Shown one piece after another: positions 31,509-40,650 of a stretch of DNA of 54,531 bases. The translations under genes and the position numbers were made by a program. Under the pieces are notes generated by a model. That model had not been told where the DNA came from and made no database searches. It saw only the letters and a list, made by a program, of their open reading frames with translations. Source of the stretch: Tyzzerella sp. (GTDB taxonomy: Bacteria; Bacillota; Clostridia; Lachnospirales; Lachnospiraceae); the NCBI GenBank assembly GCA_017465565.1, contig JAFTWA010000026.1, positions 1 through 54,531 of the forward strand, written 5' to 3'. Within the stretch, counting starts at the first letter, position 1, and every line of letters starts with the position of its first letter.

Positions 31509-33848
31509 ATGATAAGAACACTAAGCAATATCATCAAACAGGATAAGGAAAAGTTCGTCATACCAAAAAGTGTGCAACAGGCGATTCCAATACAGACAAT
31601 ATGGAAAGACGGTATTTTTAAAGTTGGACGTAATAAGTTTTCCCGGACATTCAAGTTTCAGGATATCAATTATGAAGTGGCAAGCAGAGATGATAAAAAG
31701 ACCATGTTCTTGGGATACAGTGAGATTCTGAATTCCTTTGATAGTGGTGCAACCACGAAAATCACAATCAACAATCGAAAACTGAATCGACAGGATTTTG
31801 AGAAAGCAATCTTGATTCCCCTTCAGAATGATGAGTTAGACGTATACCGAAAAGAGTACAATGTCATGTTGCTTGAACGTGCTACCGGTGCGAACAGTAT
31901 GATTCAAGAAAAGTATGTGACGGTATCTGTATATAAGAAAAGCATTGAGGAAGCAAGAACGTACTTTGCCCGCATTGGAGCAGAGCTGACAGGTCATTTT
32001 GCAAGGCTTGGTTCCAAATGTGTAGAAATGGATGCAACAGATAAGCTACGTGCGTTGCATGATTTTTACCGTACCGGAGAAGAGACAGGTTTCCACTTCG
32101 ATATGGTGGAGACCATGCGAAAGGGACACAACTTTAAAGACTTTATTTGTCCGGATACGTTTGAATTTGAAAAGGACTATTTCAGAATGGGAAACCGTTA
32201 TGGAAGAGTACTTTTTCTTCGTGAGTATGCGTCCTATATCAAAGACAATATGGTTGCAGAAATGACAGAACTTAATCGCAATCTAATGTTGAGTATTGAT
32301 GTAATTCCGGTTCCTACAGATGAGGCAGTACGTGAAGTAGAGAACCGTCTGCTAGGCGTGGAAACCAATATCACAAACTGGCAGAGAAGACAAAACGCAA
32401 ACAACAACTTTTCGGCGGTGGTTCCGTATGATATGGAGCAACAACGAAAAGAGAGTAAAGAGTTTTTAGATGACCTTACCACTCGTGACCAACGCATGAT
32501 GTTTGCGGTGCTTACGCTTGTTCATACCGCAGAAACTAAAGAACAACTGGATGCAGATACAGACACTTTGTTATCCATCGGAAGAAAGCACTTGTGTCAG
32601 TTTTCCGTTCTAAAGTATCAGCAGATGGATGGTCTGAATACCGTACTTCCTATCGGACACAGAAAGATTCATGCACTTCGTACTCTGACAACAGAAAGTC
32701 TGGCAGTTTTGATGCCGTTTCGAGTGCAGGAGATTATGGACGAGGGTGGCATTTATTGTGGAGAAAATGCAATTTCACACAATCTAATCATGTGCAACAA
32801 AGCAAATCTTTTGAATCCAAATTCGTTCCTGCTTGGGATACCGGGAAGCGGAAAGTCCTTTAATGCCAAGATGTTAATCGTATTTCTTGCACTTGCAACA
32901 CAGGACGATATTCTTGTGTGTGATCCGGAGCGAGAGTATGCGGCGTTGGTGGAAGCGATGGGTGGCGAAGTCATTCAGATAGCAGCAGGGAGCAAGGACC
33001 ACATCAATGCAATGGATATGGTGGAAGGCTATGGCGATGGTGGGAATCCCATGATTGATAAATCACAGTTTGTCTTATCCTTGTTTGCTCAATTAGATAA
33101 TGCGGGAATTGATGCACAGGAGAAATCCATCATTGACCGTTGTGTGGAGGAAGTATACAAGGATTATCAAAAAGGTGGAAACGTACCTACGTTATGTGTA
33201 CTTCGAGAAAAGTTATTGGAGCAGGAAGAAGAAAAAGCACATGGGCTAGCACTTTCTCTGGAACTATTTACGGATGGAAGTCTAGATGCCTTTGCACATG
33301 AAACCAATGTAGATATCAACAATCGTATGGTGGTATATGACATCATGGATTTGGGAGAAGCATTGAAAACAATGGGGCTTCTGGTGATTACGGATGCCAT
33401 GTTAAACCGAGTGACAGAGAACTGGAAGAAGGGAAAACGAACACACATTATTTTGGATGAATTTCATGTGGTGTTTGAGAATGAACATTCCGGTAACTTT
33501 TTTAATTCTGCATGGCGTAGGTTCCGTAAGAGGAATGCATACCCAAATGCAATTACACAGAACGTAGAGTATCTGTTAGATTCTGTGCTTGCGAGTACCA
33601 TGCTATCAAACAGTGAGTATATCGTGATGCTGAATCAAGCGGCGCGAGACAGGGAGAAACTTGCAAATCTATTAAACATCTCGAAGGAGCAGATGAGTTA
33701 TATCACAGATACGGAAGCAGGATGTGGACTGATTAAGTATGGAAGTTCATTAGTACCATTCGTGAATCGTTTTCCAAAGGATACACAGTTGTACAGACTG
33801 ATGACAACCAAGCCCGGGGAAGACACGGTAAGTCGTAGCAGAGAATAG
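31509..33848 (+). CDS. VirB4-like conjugation ATPase
   Basis: This 779-residue ATPase powers the mating channel. The Walker A motif GIPGSGKS lies at about 442-449 and the Walker B-type segment THIILDEFHVVFEN at about 645-658. The N-terminal part contains the usual FGYSEILNSFD-type region (here MFLGYSEILNSFD). Length and position after PrgI are normal. It is the most reliable marker of the conjugation apparatus in this window. Confidence 0.93.
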   Translation: MIRTLSNIIKQDKEKFVIPKSVQQAIPIQTIWKDGIFKVGRNKFSRTFKFQDINYEVASRDDKKTMFLGYSEILNSFDSGATTKITINNRKLNRQDFEKAILIPLQNDELDVYRKEYNVMLLERATGANSMIQEKYVTVSVYKKSIEEARTYFARIGAELTGHFARLGSKCVEMDATDKLRALHDFYRTGEETGFHFDMVETMRKGHNFKDFICPDTFEFEKDYFRMGNRYGRVLFLREYASYIKDNMVAEMTELNRNLMLSIDVIPVPTDEAVREVENRLLGVETNITNWQRRQNANNNFSAVVPYDMEQQRKESKEFLDDLTTRDQRMMFAVLTLVHTAETKEQLDADTDTLLSIGRKHLCQFSVLKYQQMDGLNTVLPIGHRKIHALRTLTTESLAVLMPFRVQEIMDEGGIYCGENAISHNLIMCNKANLLNPNSFLLGIPGSGKSFNAKMLIVFLALATQDDILVCDPEREYAALVEAMGGEVIQIAAGSKDHINAMDMVEGYGDGGNPMIDKSQFVLSLFAQLDNAGIDAQEKSIIDRCVEEVYKDYQKGGNVPTLCVLREKLLEQEEEKAHGLALSLELFTDGSLDAFAHETNVDINNRMVVYDIMDLGEALKTMGLLVITDAMLNRVTENWKKGKRTHIILDEFHVVFENEHSGNFFNSAWRRFRKRNAYPNAITQNVEYLLDSVLASTMLSNSEYIVMLNQAARDREKLANLLNISKEQMSYITDTEAGCGLIKYGSSLVPFVNRFPKDTQLYRLMTTKPGEDTVSRSRE

Positions 33849-33879
33849 TAGTAAAGACATCGGCTAGGGAGGTGAGAGG

Positions 33880-34836
33880 ATGAGCCGAGAGATTAAAACA
33901 CGAGAAAACTACAAGGATATCAAAGTGCTGGAGAAGAGTGCAAATGGAATAAAACGCATGAGACAAGCTGGCATGCGTGCGAGAGAAACTGAACAGCAGA
34001 CACAAGAACAGAATAAGACTACTCCTGTGGCATACGCAGAAGACAAGGTTGCATATAGTGCGGAGCGAACAGTAAGAGAAACCGCTTATCAGGTACGAAA
34101 GTCAATTAAGACGCTTGAACGAGAAGTAAAAAGTTTCAAGAAGACACGGCAGACAGCAAAAAATACAGTTAAAACAACACAGAAAGCATATCAGGCAGCC
34201 AAAACATCTGCTAAAACGGCAGAAAGAACCGCGAGAGTAACAAAAAACGCAGCCAAAGCTACAGAGCGAGCAACAAAGGAAACCGCGAAAGCGATTGTGA
34301 ATGTAGTAAAAGCAACCTTTACAGCTACCAAATCCTTAATATCAACGATTATTGCAGGAGGATGGGTGGCTGTTTTTATTTTACTAATAATTGTTCTATT
34401 TGGTGCTTGGTTTGCTATATCGGGTGGTGATGAGTCTGAACAAATGGAAGTGTTTAGTGCTGAAGTTATTGCCTATGAGCCACTGATTCAACAATATGCT
34501 GACCGGTATGGAATGTCAGAGTACGTGGAACTTATCAAGGCAGTTATGATGCAAGAGAGTAGTGGACTTGGAACTGATCCAATGGGGAGTTCTGAGAGTG
34601 AATACAATGTCAAATATCCAAGGGCACCAAATGAAATATTGGAGCCAGAGTATTCTATCTATTGTGGAGTTCTAGAATTAAAGGATTGCCTTATAGAAAC
34701 TGGAGTAGAAAATCCAATAGATATAGAGAATATCAGGCTCGCCTTACGACAATACAATACCGAAGTAGAAGAATACGATTCGCTTGTACTTCGGTATTAT
34801 ATCTTTGGAAAAAAACTAACAGAATCGCACATTTGA
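33880..34836 (+). CDS. Conjugation wall hydrolase with only the lysozyme-like domain
   Basis: This 318-residue protein has a coiled, K/T/A-rich N terminus (about 50-150), a membrane segment (about 159-182) and a lysozyme-like domain with the catalytic-type glutamate E226 in MMQESSG. CwlT-type homologues continue with QGYNFGNGYI-like sequence and then an NlpC/P60 peptidase domain of over 100 residues. Here the sequence diverges after IRLALRQYN and ends 25 residues later (...FGKKLTESHI). It may therefore have lost its peptidase half. A start with GGGAGGTGAGAGG upstream is secure. Confidence 0.8.
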   Translation: MSREIKTRENYKDIKVLEKSANGIKRMRQAGMRARETEQQTQEQNKTTPVAYAEDKVAYSAERTVRETAYQVRKSIKTLEREVKSFKKTRQTAKNTVKTTQKAYQAAKTSAKTAERTARVTKNAAKATERATKETAKAIVNVVKATFTATKSLISTIIAGGWVAVFILLIIVLFGAWFAISGGDESEQMEVFSAEVIAYEPLIQQYADRYGMSEYVELIKAVMMQESSGLGTDPMGSSESEYNVKYPRAPNEILEPEYSIYCGVLELKDCLIETGVENPIDIENIRLALRQYNTEVEEYDSLVLRYYIFGKKLTESHI

Positions 34837-34859
34837 AACGTAAAAGGAGACAATTTATT

Positions 34860-35414
34860 ATGAAAAAGACAAAGAAAATGAATGTGGTTTTGGCAATGGT
34901 ATTATCATTAATTTTATTATTCGGAGCAACAATTTCAGCAAATGCAGCTTCGGCAGAGGTGAAGTTTGATGTAAAAGTCACAGATATCAATCTGTCAGTA
35001 AATGTTCCGACCACACTTCCAATTATATTCAATGAAGATGGAACGAATACGTATCCGACAAATTGGGAAATTCAGAATGTTGGTAATCTTGCAGGTGTTT
35101 ATTTAAAAACAGTTGAGTTGGAAGCAACTGATGCAGGGTGGATTGTATTAGATAAGGATGAGAACGTATCAACTTTACCTGCTGATACAAAAGCAATCAA
35201 GTTTAAGATGGGGAAGGAGGGAGCACTTCGTGTCGTAGAACCTAGAACAAGTGATAATCCATCATTAGGTCTCATGAATTTAACAGAAGATGAGATTACT
35301 ATTCCGGCAGGTTCCTCTCAAGTTATTCAGTTTGAAGTAGAAAGAGGTGCTTTTACAAAAGGAATTTCATCACGCACAACTTTCAATATGATTTTAACAT
35401 TTAAATATATCTAG
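34860..35414 (+). CDS. Secreted protein of unknown function
   Basis: This 184-residue protein has a signal peptide (1-31, ending SANAASA) and a beta-rich mature part with no recognised domain (segments VKFDVKVTDINLSVNVPTT and GVYLKTVELEAT). No anchor is visible. The ATG follows AAAAGGAGACAATTTATT. It starts 23 bases after the wall hydrolase and is followed at once by a membrane-anchored protein, so the two probably act together at the cell surface. It takes the place where a Tn1549-like ICE usually has a DUF4366-type gene. Confidence 0.65.
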   Translation: MKKTKKMNVVLAMVLSLILLFGATISANAASAEVKFDVKVTDINLSVNVPTTLPIIFNEDGTNTYPTNWEIQNVGNLAGVYLKTVELEATDAGWIVLDKDENVSTLPADTKAIKFKMGKEGALRVVEPRTSDNPSLGLMNLTEDEITIPAGSSQVIQFEVERGAFTKGISSRTTFNMILTFKYI

Positions 35415-35428
35415 TGAGGATATGCAGG

Positions 35429-35962
35429 ATGGATAATAGAAAACAGCAAAAGAAAAATAAAAACAAACAAAATACAGCGACCAAGATTATCTTGGTCGTC
35501 GTAATCCTACTAATCATGTCGCTTGGCTTTCGGTGTGCAGTGGATTATCACAACAAAAAAGCAGTAGAAGAAATGGAGGAATTTGTAACAGAGTTTGAGG
35601 AAAATGTGAATGCCATTACTGAGATTGAAGATGCCATGAAGCAGGAGGCAGTCAATACGTTGGTGGAAGAAGGAATGATGAATGTCAACTTTTCTACTAA
35701 GGCGATCTTTGACGGAAAGGTAAGTAAATCATTCAATATCAAGAATATTGAGAACAATCACGATTCTATAGTGTTTGAAATATTCGATGAGGATGGTGAG
35801 AGCATATATAAGTCCCAAAAAATTGCTCCTGGATATGAAATGAATTGTATCGAATTAAATAAGGAATTGCCTAAAGGCAGACATGAATGTACCATTGAAA
35901 TTCAGTATGCAGTAAAAGGACATGTAGCAACAGTGTTTCCAATTGTTATTGAAGTAAAGTAA
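35429..35962 (+). CDS. Membrane-anchored protein of unknown function
   Basis: This 177-residue protein has a basic N terminus (RKQQKKNKNKQN), one membrane helix (about 20-38) and an extracellular part with an acidic coiled stretch and a beta-sandwich-like end (HECTIEIQYAVKGHVATVFPIVIEVK). That end could be an Ig-like fold. No catalytic motif was seen. It overlaps no gene, follows the secreted protein closely and precedes a strong terminator. Confidence 0.6.
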   Translation: MDNRKQQKKNKNKQNTATKIILVVVILLIMSLGFRCAVDYHNKKAVEEMEEFVTEFEENVNAITEIEDAMKQEAVNTLVEEGMMNVNFSTKAIFDGKVSKSFNIKNIENNHDSIVFEIFDEDGESIYKSQKIAPGYEMNCIELNKELPKGRHECTIEIQYAVKGHVATVFPIVIEVK

Positions 35963-35970
35963 GCAAAACA

Positions 35971-36015
35971 AAGCGAGAGAAGGATTTCTCTTTAGAAAAG
36001 TTCTCTCGCTTTTAT
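35971..36015 (+). terminator. Intrinsic terminator at the end of the conjugation block
   Basis: AAGCGAGAGAA (35971-35981) pairs with TTCTCTCGCTT (36001-36011), with an inner TTTCT/AGAAA pairing. T-rich sequence follows. It separates the conjugation genes from the carbohydrate locus. Confidence 0.9.
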
Positions 36016-36065
36016 TGGATATATTAGTGTTTATTTAAGAAAAGATACACTCGAATTTTCTATAT

Positions 36066-36962
36066 TTATAAATTAAGTTTCTTTCGATACGTTGAAGGAG
36101 AGTCCCCCATCTTTCGTTTAAAGAATCTCGAAAAATCGTGAATGGTCTCAAAACCAAGTGAGTAGGCTATTTCTGTAACAGACACGTTTCTCATGTGTAG
36201 GTATGAAATTGCTTTTTTTACTCGTATTTCTTCATGATACTGTTTTGGTGTGATACCAAAATGGTTTTTGTAAATATGTATAAAATAATTTTGACTATAT
36301 CCTAGTTGGGTGCATAGTTTGTCCAATTGCAAAGTTGAGTTGTAACTGGATTCGATATACGTATTTGCTTGCTCGAAGATTTCGTAGTTATATTTAACTG
36401 CAATATTGTCAGTTTCGGATGCTCGAATAAGAAAACTAATTAACTCTAGCAAATATCCGTTTTTGCGTATGATATCAGCGGAGGAAATAGAATTCTGCAA
36501 ATCTATGATGTGCATCATTAATTTGAATATATATGCATTATCCTGAAACTGGAAGTATTCTTTAATATAAAGTAGGTTAGGACTTGTTACATTTTTCCGT
36601 ATCAAATGCTGATAGTTGTCAGTTTCCACTTTGGTAATGGGAATAAAAACATCTGAGGACAAATTATCATAATGAAAGTCAAAATGGATGTGTGGTTGAT
36701 GAAGACGAATATTACCTTCCTGTCTCATGCTGTGTTTTATATTAGGTCTAATAAAAAACAAATCCCCTTTCTTTGCACGATAGGTAGCATTCTCTACGTT
36801 CACAACACAATTTCCTTCTGCAATGTATATAATTTCATAATCGAAAATAATACGCTCGTGAATTTCCCAGCCCAAAGGAACAATATCGTATATAGCGCGT
36901 CTAACATAGACGTTCATGTTATTTAAAACATAGTTAATAGAATCTAATTTTTTCATAGTCAT
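36066..36962 (-). CDS. AraC-family regulator of the carbohydrate locus
   Basis: This 298-residue regulator has an N-terminal cupin-like domain (GDLFFIRPNIKHSM near residue 67) and a C-terminal double helix-turn-helix (about 195-295), with YNSTLQLDKLCTQLGYSQNY and VTEIAYSLGFETIHDFSRFF. It is divergent from the binding-protein gene at 37127 and its promoter region contains paired direct repeats. It probably activates the importer. Confidence 0.9.
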   Translation of the reverse strand: MTMKKLDSINYVLNNMNVYVRRAIYDIVPLGWEIHERIIFDYEIIYIAEGNCVVNVENATYRAKKGDLFFIRPNIKHSMRQEGNIRLHQPHIHFDFHYDNLSSDVFIPITKVETDNYQHLIRKNVTSPNLLYIKEYFQFQDNAYIFKLMMHIIDLQNSISSADIIRKNGYLLELISFLIRASETDNIAVKYNYEIFEQANTYIESSYNSTLQLDKLCTQLGYSQNYFIHIYKNHFGITPKQYHEEIRVKKAISYLHMRNVSVTEIAYSLGFETIHDFSRFFKRKMGDSPSTYRKKLNL

Positions 36963-37013
36963 ATTATAGATTGAGAAAAAATGAAAGTCAACATCAAGGA
37001 ATTTGAATCGTTG

Positions 37014-37047
37014 AAAATGCTAAATAATAAAAGAAAAATGCCAAATA
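37014..37047 (+). promoter_or_regulatory. Paired direct repeats, candidate AraC site
   Basis: AAAATGCTAAATA at 37014-37026 and AAAATGCCAAATA at 37035-37047 differ at one base and are spaced 21 bases, two helical turns. A weaker third match (AAAATACCAA) lies at 37101. This suits binding by the divergent AraC protein. Confidence 0.55.
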
Positions 37048-37126
37048 CAAATTTGAGCAAAAGTGTGAAAATTAAATAAAGAAAAGTTACTAAATTAGGC
37101 AAAATACCAAAAAAAAGGAGCTTATT

Positions 37127-38830
37127 ATGAAAAAAGGAGTGAAAAAAATGAGAAAAAGGAGAATGTGGAAATGTTTGGTAATGATGCTTTCTTGCGTGGC
37201 ACTAGCTTTATCGTTGGGAGGTTGTAACTTCTTTGAAGAGGAAGTCAGCGAAGAGACTGTTCATATCTCGGTTATGTGGGATGGCTTGGCATATCTGGAT
37301 GCAGAGGATCAGGAAAATAACGCAGTTGGCAACAAAATTAGAGAAGAGATTGGAGTAGATGTAGAAGTCACCTTTATCAATGGCAGTGAAGCAGAAAACC
37401 TGACTCGAACATTTGCGGCTGGAGAAAATTTTCCGGATGTGATTATGTGTCCGTATTGGGGAGGCTCCGATGCATCTTCAGCAGCTATTAGAGAAGCAGC
37501 AAAGGCGGGATATTTGCTGGACTTAGATGCTCTGATTGAGGAATATGACTGTGAGAATCTCGAGACTGCATTTGAACAGGGTGTCAGCAGTGACTTTGTG
37601 GAGTATGAATTGGGCGCAGAGGAGTTTGGAGGAAAGCACTATATTCTGCCAATGCATACACCATATAGTATGGAAGAAGCAAAAAATTTTGGTTACACCG
37701 TATATTGCCGAAAAGATATCTTAGAAGATTTGGGTGTAGAGCCAGAGAGTATTACTTCTTCTCAGGACGTTTACGAACTAGCAAAGAAGATTGATGCAGG
37801 AAATTATAAAGATATTAATGGAAATAAAATTATTACCGCATCTACTTGGGGAAATGGTTGGTCTTATGAATGTTATCTGAATTCCTTTAAAAAGAGAGGC
37901 TTTACGAATCTTGTGAAGGAAAATGACACTTATATCTGGAATGCAATGAGTGAGAACCTGGATGCAGAGGTTGCTTTCATGAATGAGTTTGTAAATTCAG
38001 GACTGTTTGATATATCCGCTTTTTCACAGAACTCTACTCAGGCATTACAGAAACACATTGTAGGAGGGGTTGGTTTGACGGCGGCTACCTATGAACATAT
38101 TTACGAGAGTTTAGCTGGAAATCTTTACAAAACAAATCCTGAAATGCGTTATGTTCCACTTGGTCCAATCTTAGATGCAAATGGAAATGCAGCTATGCCA
38201 GATACCATTCAAGATGATGGCAGATATGGATTTGCTGTTTTGATTATCACAAATGAGTGTAAGAATCCACAGGCAGTTATGAAGTACTTAGACTACATTA
38301 ACTCGGAAGAAGGAAAGAGATTAGTTTATCTGGGCATAGAAGGAGAAGACTGGGATTTTGTGGAGAACGAAGAGGGAGAGCAGGTTCCACAAATGACGGA
38401 ACAGTATTTTGCAGAGACCGAAAAAAATTACGATTATAAATACACCAGAGGAATCAATTCCATTTATACGTTAGGAGTTTCTAGAGTACACTGGAACGAA
38501 CTGAGCTATGCAATGAATGAAGGTGGAGAGGACATTTATTATACGCAGGTAAAAGAAATGTATCCTGTACAGTCTTATACGGGAACACGGGCAAATAATT
38601 TCGATGACGATTATCCTGAAATTGATACATTGCGAAATCGATTAGCTGCATTGGACTATTCTACGATTGTTACGCAGATGTACACAGCTGCTGATACTGC
38701 CTCAGCGTTGGAAAAACTGGAACAGTATAGAGAAAAATTGAATAAAGAGAATGTTTTAAGTGATTATTTGACATGGATTTCAAAAACCATACAAGAACAG
38801 GAAGATAGCGGACGACAGATATTGTACTAG
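37127..38830 (+). CDS. ABC transporter substrate-binding lipoprotein (LplA/YtcQ type)
   Basis: This 567-residue binding protein is of the large family often paired with LplB/LplC permeases for complex oligosaccharides. The signal ends in a lipobox (LGGC, cysteine at about residue 33). The body has FPDVIMCPYWGG near 105-116 and the conserved GFAVLIITNECKNP segment. AAAAGGAGCTTATT precedes the ATG. It begins the operon controlled from 36.9 kb. No ATPase is encoded nearby. Confidence 0.9.
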   Translation: MKKGVKKMRKRRMWKCLVMMLSCVALALSLGGCNFFEEEVSEETVHISVMWDGLAYLDAEDQENNAVGNKIREEIGVDVEVTFINGSEAENLTRTFAAGENFPDVIMCPYWGGSDASSAAIREAAKAGYLLDLDALIEEYDCENLETAFEQGVSSDFVEYELGAEEFGGKHYILPMHTPYSMEEAKNFGYTVYCRKDILEDLGVEPESITSSQDVYELAKKIDAGNYKDINGNKIITASTWGNGWSYECYLNSFKKRGFTNLVKENDTYIWNAMSENLDAEVAFMNEFVNSGLFDISAFSQNSTQALQKHIVGGVGLTAATYEHIYESLAGNLYKTNPEMRYVPLGPILDANGNAAMPDTIQDDGRYGFAVLIITNECKNPQAVMKYLDYINSEEGKRLVYLGIEGEDWDFVENEEGEQVPQMTEQYFAETEKNYDYKYTRGINSIYTLGVSRVHWNELSYAMNEGGEDIYYTQVKEMYPVQSYTGTRANNFDDDYPEIDTLRNRLAALDYSTIVTQMYTAADTASALEKLEQYREKLNKENVLSDYLTWISKTIQEQEDSGRQILY

Positions 38831-38849
38831 CGAGAGGTGATAGGTTGAA

Positions 38850-39767
38850 ATGATAAAAAAAAGAATAAAGAAAAAATGGATGAAATATTTATTTGTTTTG
38901 CCTGCTTTAATATGGTTCTTCGTGTTTTGTTATCTGCCGATGGGAGGAATCCTGATTGCATTTAAGGATTTTTCAATTGCGGATGGGATATTTGGCAGCG
39001 AATGGAGTGACCCTTTATTTAAGAATTTTACAATGTTTTTGGACAATCCGAATTTATTCCCGATGGTGCGAAACACCATTACGGTAAGTTTGCTGAAATT
39101 GCTGACAGGATTTCCAGCACCGATTATTTTTGCAATTATATTAAATGAGTGTGTGTACAAACGTTTTGTAGGAGTGGCGCAGATTATCTCTTATTTGCCA
39201 TTTCTCGTATCCTGGGTTGTAGTGTTAGCTATTTTAAATTCTTTGCTGACACCGACAGGACAGGGTGGACCATTGTATTCCCTCATTTGTTGGATTACAG
39301 GAAATGAAAACGTAACATACTATTTGTTGCAGGAAAATTGGTTTTTACCGTTGGTTATTTTTACAAACATATGGAAAGGGGTAGGCTGGAGTTCCATTAT
39401 TTATTTAGCCTCTATGAAAACAATCAATCCAGAACTCTATGAGGCAGCATCCATTGATGGGGCAAATCGTTTTCAAAGAATTGCAAATATTACGCTTCCA
39501 GGAATTCTTCCGACGGTTTGTATGCTGTTTATTATGAATTTGGGAAGTCTGGCTTCGGCGGGATATGAGCAGATTTATCTCTTACAGTCACCAAATAACC
39601 TGGAACTTTCCAATGTATTGGATGTGTTTATCATAACCAGTGGATTGGAAAATGGAAATTATGAGATTGCAACAGTGGCGGGACTTTTTCAAAGTGTGTT
39701 TGCCCTGATTCTAGTGGTAACAGGAAACACAATTATCAAAAAAGTTTCGGAAAATTCCTTATGGTGA
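38850..39767 (+). CDS. ABC transporter permease (LplB type)
   Basis: This 305-residue permease has six membrane helices. The EAA loop YEAASIDGANRFQRIANITLP lies at about 198-218. The start (KKKWMKYLFVLPALIWFFVFCYLPMGG) and the loop GGILIAFKDFS are typical of LplB-type permeases. It forms the channel with the next gene. Confidence 0.92.
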   Translation: MIKKRIKKKWMKYLFVLPALIWFFVFCYLPMGGILIAFKDFSIADGIFGSEWSDPLFKNFTMFLDNPNLFPMVRNTITVSLLKLLTGFPAPIIFAIILNECVYKRFVGVAQIISYLPFLVSWVVVLAILNSLLTPTGQGGPLYSLICWITGNENVTYYLLQENWFLPLVIFTNIWKGVGWSSIIYLASMKTINPELYEAASIDGANRFQRIANITLPGILPTVCMLFIMNLGSLASAGYEQIYLLQSPNNLELSNVLDVFIITSGLENGNYEIATVAGLFQSVFALILVVTGNTIIKKVSENSLW

Positions 39768-39777
39768 GGTGAGTAAA

Positions 39778-40635
39778 ATGAAGAGAAGAAAGAAAAAAAG
39801 TATGGGACTTTATCAGGGCTGTATTTTGCTCATATTGTTATTGGCTTGTGTAACCATGGTATATCCATTTGTTTACATATTCTCGGCTTCGCTGACCGAA
39901 GGACACACCTATTTTACCGAAGGAATTCTCTTGTTTGCCAAGGACTTGACCATGGAGAACTATGCGGCTGTATTGGAGATGAAAAATATCTGGCAGTCTA
40001 CTGTTATCAGCGTTTCCAGAACGATTTTGGGAACGGTGTTGAGTGTGCTATTGATGGCGATGCTGGCATATGCACTGTGTGATAAGGAATTGCCAGGCAG
40101 AAGCTTTTTTGTGAAATATTTTTTCCTTACTACTATTTTAAATGGTGGAATGATACCGTACGTTATTGTGCTGCAGAATATGAACTTGATGAATAGTTAC
40201 TGGGTTTATATTATTCCTGCCATTTATAGCTTTTACAACATGATTATTATTCGAACAAATTTCGAGAGTATCCCAATCTCAATTGTGGAGGCAGCAAAAT
40301 TAGATGGTGTAGGGGAATTAAGAATGTTTTTCAAAATTTACATGCCACTCGCAAAGCCAGGGCTTGTGGTGGTGGCTATGTATACGGCCATTTTCCATTG
40401 GAACGACTGGTTTGCAGGTGCGTACTATGTGACAAATGCAAAGATGAAGCCTTTGGCTACTGTGTTACAGGAATTAGTTATGAACTCAGGGGCAGGAACG
40501 GCAAGCAGTGCTATTGCAGATTCAACAACAATTATGGCATTTACAGTATTAATGATTTTACCAATTGTATTAGTGTATCCATTTTTACAGAAATATTTTG
40601 TGGATGGTGTGGCAATTGGTTCTATAAAAGAATAG
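39778..40635 (+). CDS. ABC transporter permease (LplC/YtcP type)
   Basis: This 285-residue partner permease has the EAA motif EAAKLDGVGELRMFFKIYMPLA near 175-196 and the family C terminus KYFVDGVAIGSIKE. The ATG at 39778 follows GAGGTGAGTAAA. A GTG nine bases earlier is less likely. It overlaps nothing but starts 10 bases after LplB. Confidence 0.92.
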   Translation: MKRRKKKSMGLYQGCILLILLLACVTMVYPFVYIFSASLTEGHTYFTEGILLFAKDLTMENYAAVLEMKNIWQSTVISVSRTILGTVLSVLLMAMLAYALCDKELPGRSFFVKYFFLTTILNGGMIPYVIVLQNMNLMNSYWVYIIPAIYSFYNMIIIRTNFESIPISIVEAAKLDGVGELRMFFKIYMPLAKPGLVVVAMYTAIFHWNDWFAGAYYVTNAKMKPLATVLQELVMNSGAGTASSAIADSTTIMAFTVLMILPIVLVYPFLQKYFVDGVAIGSIKE

Positions 40636-40650
40636 AGGAGGAGATAGAAA

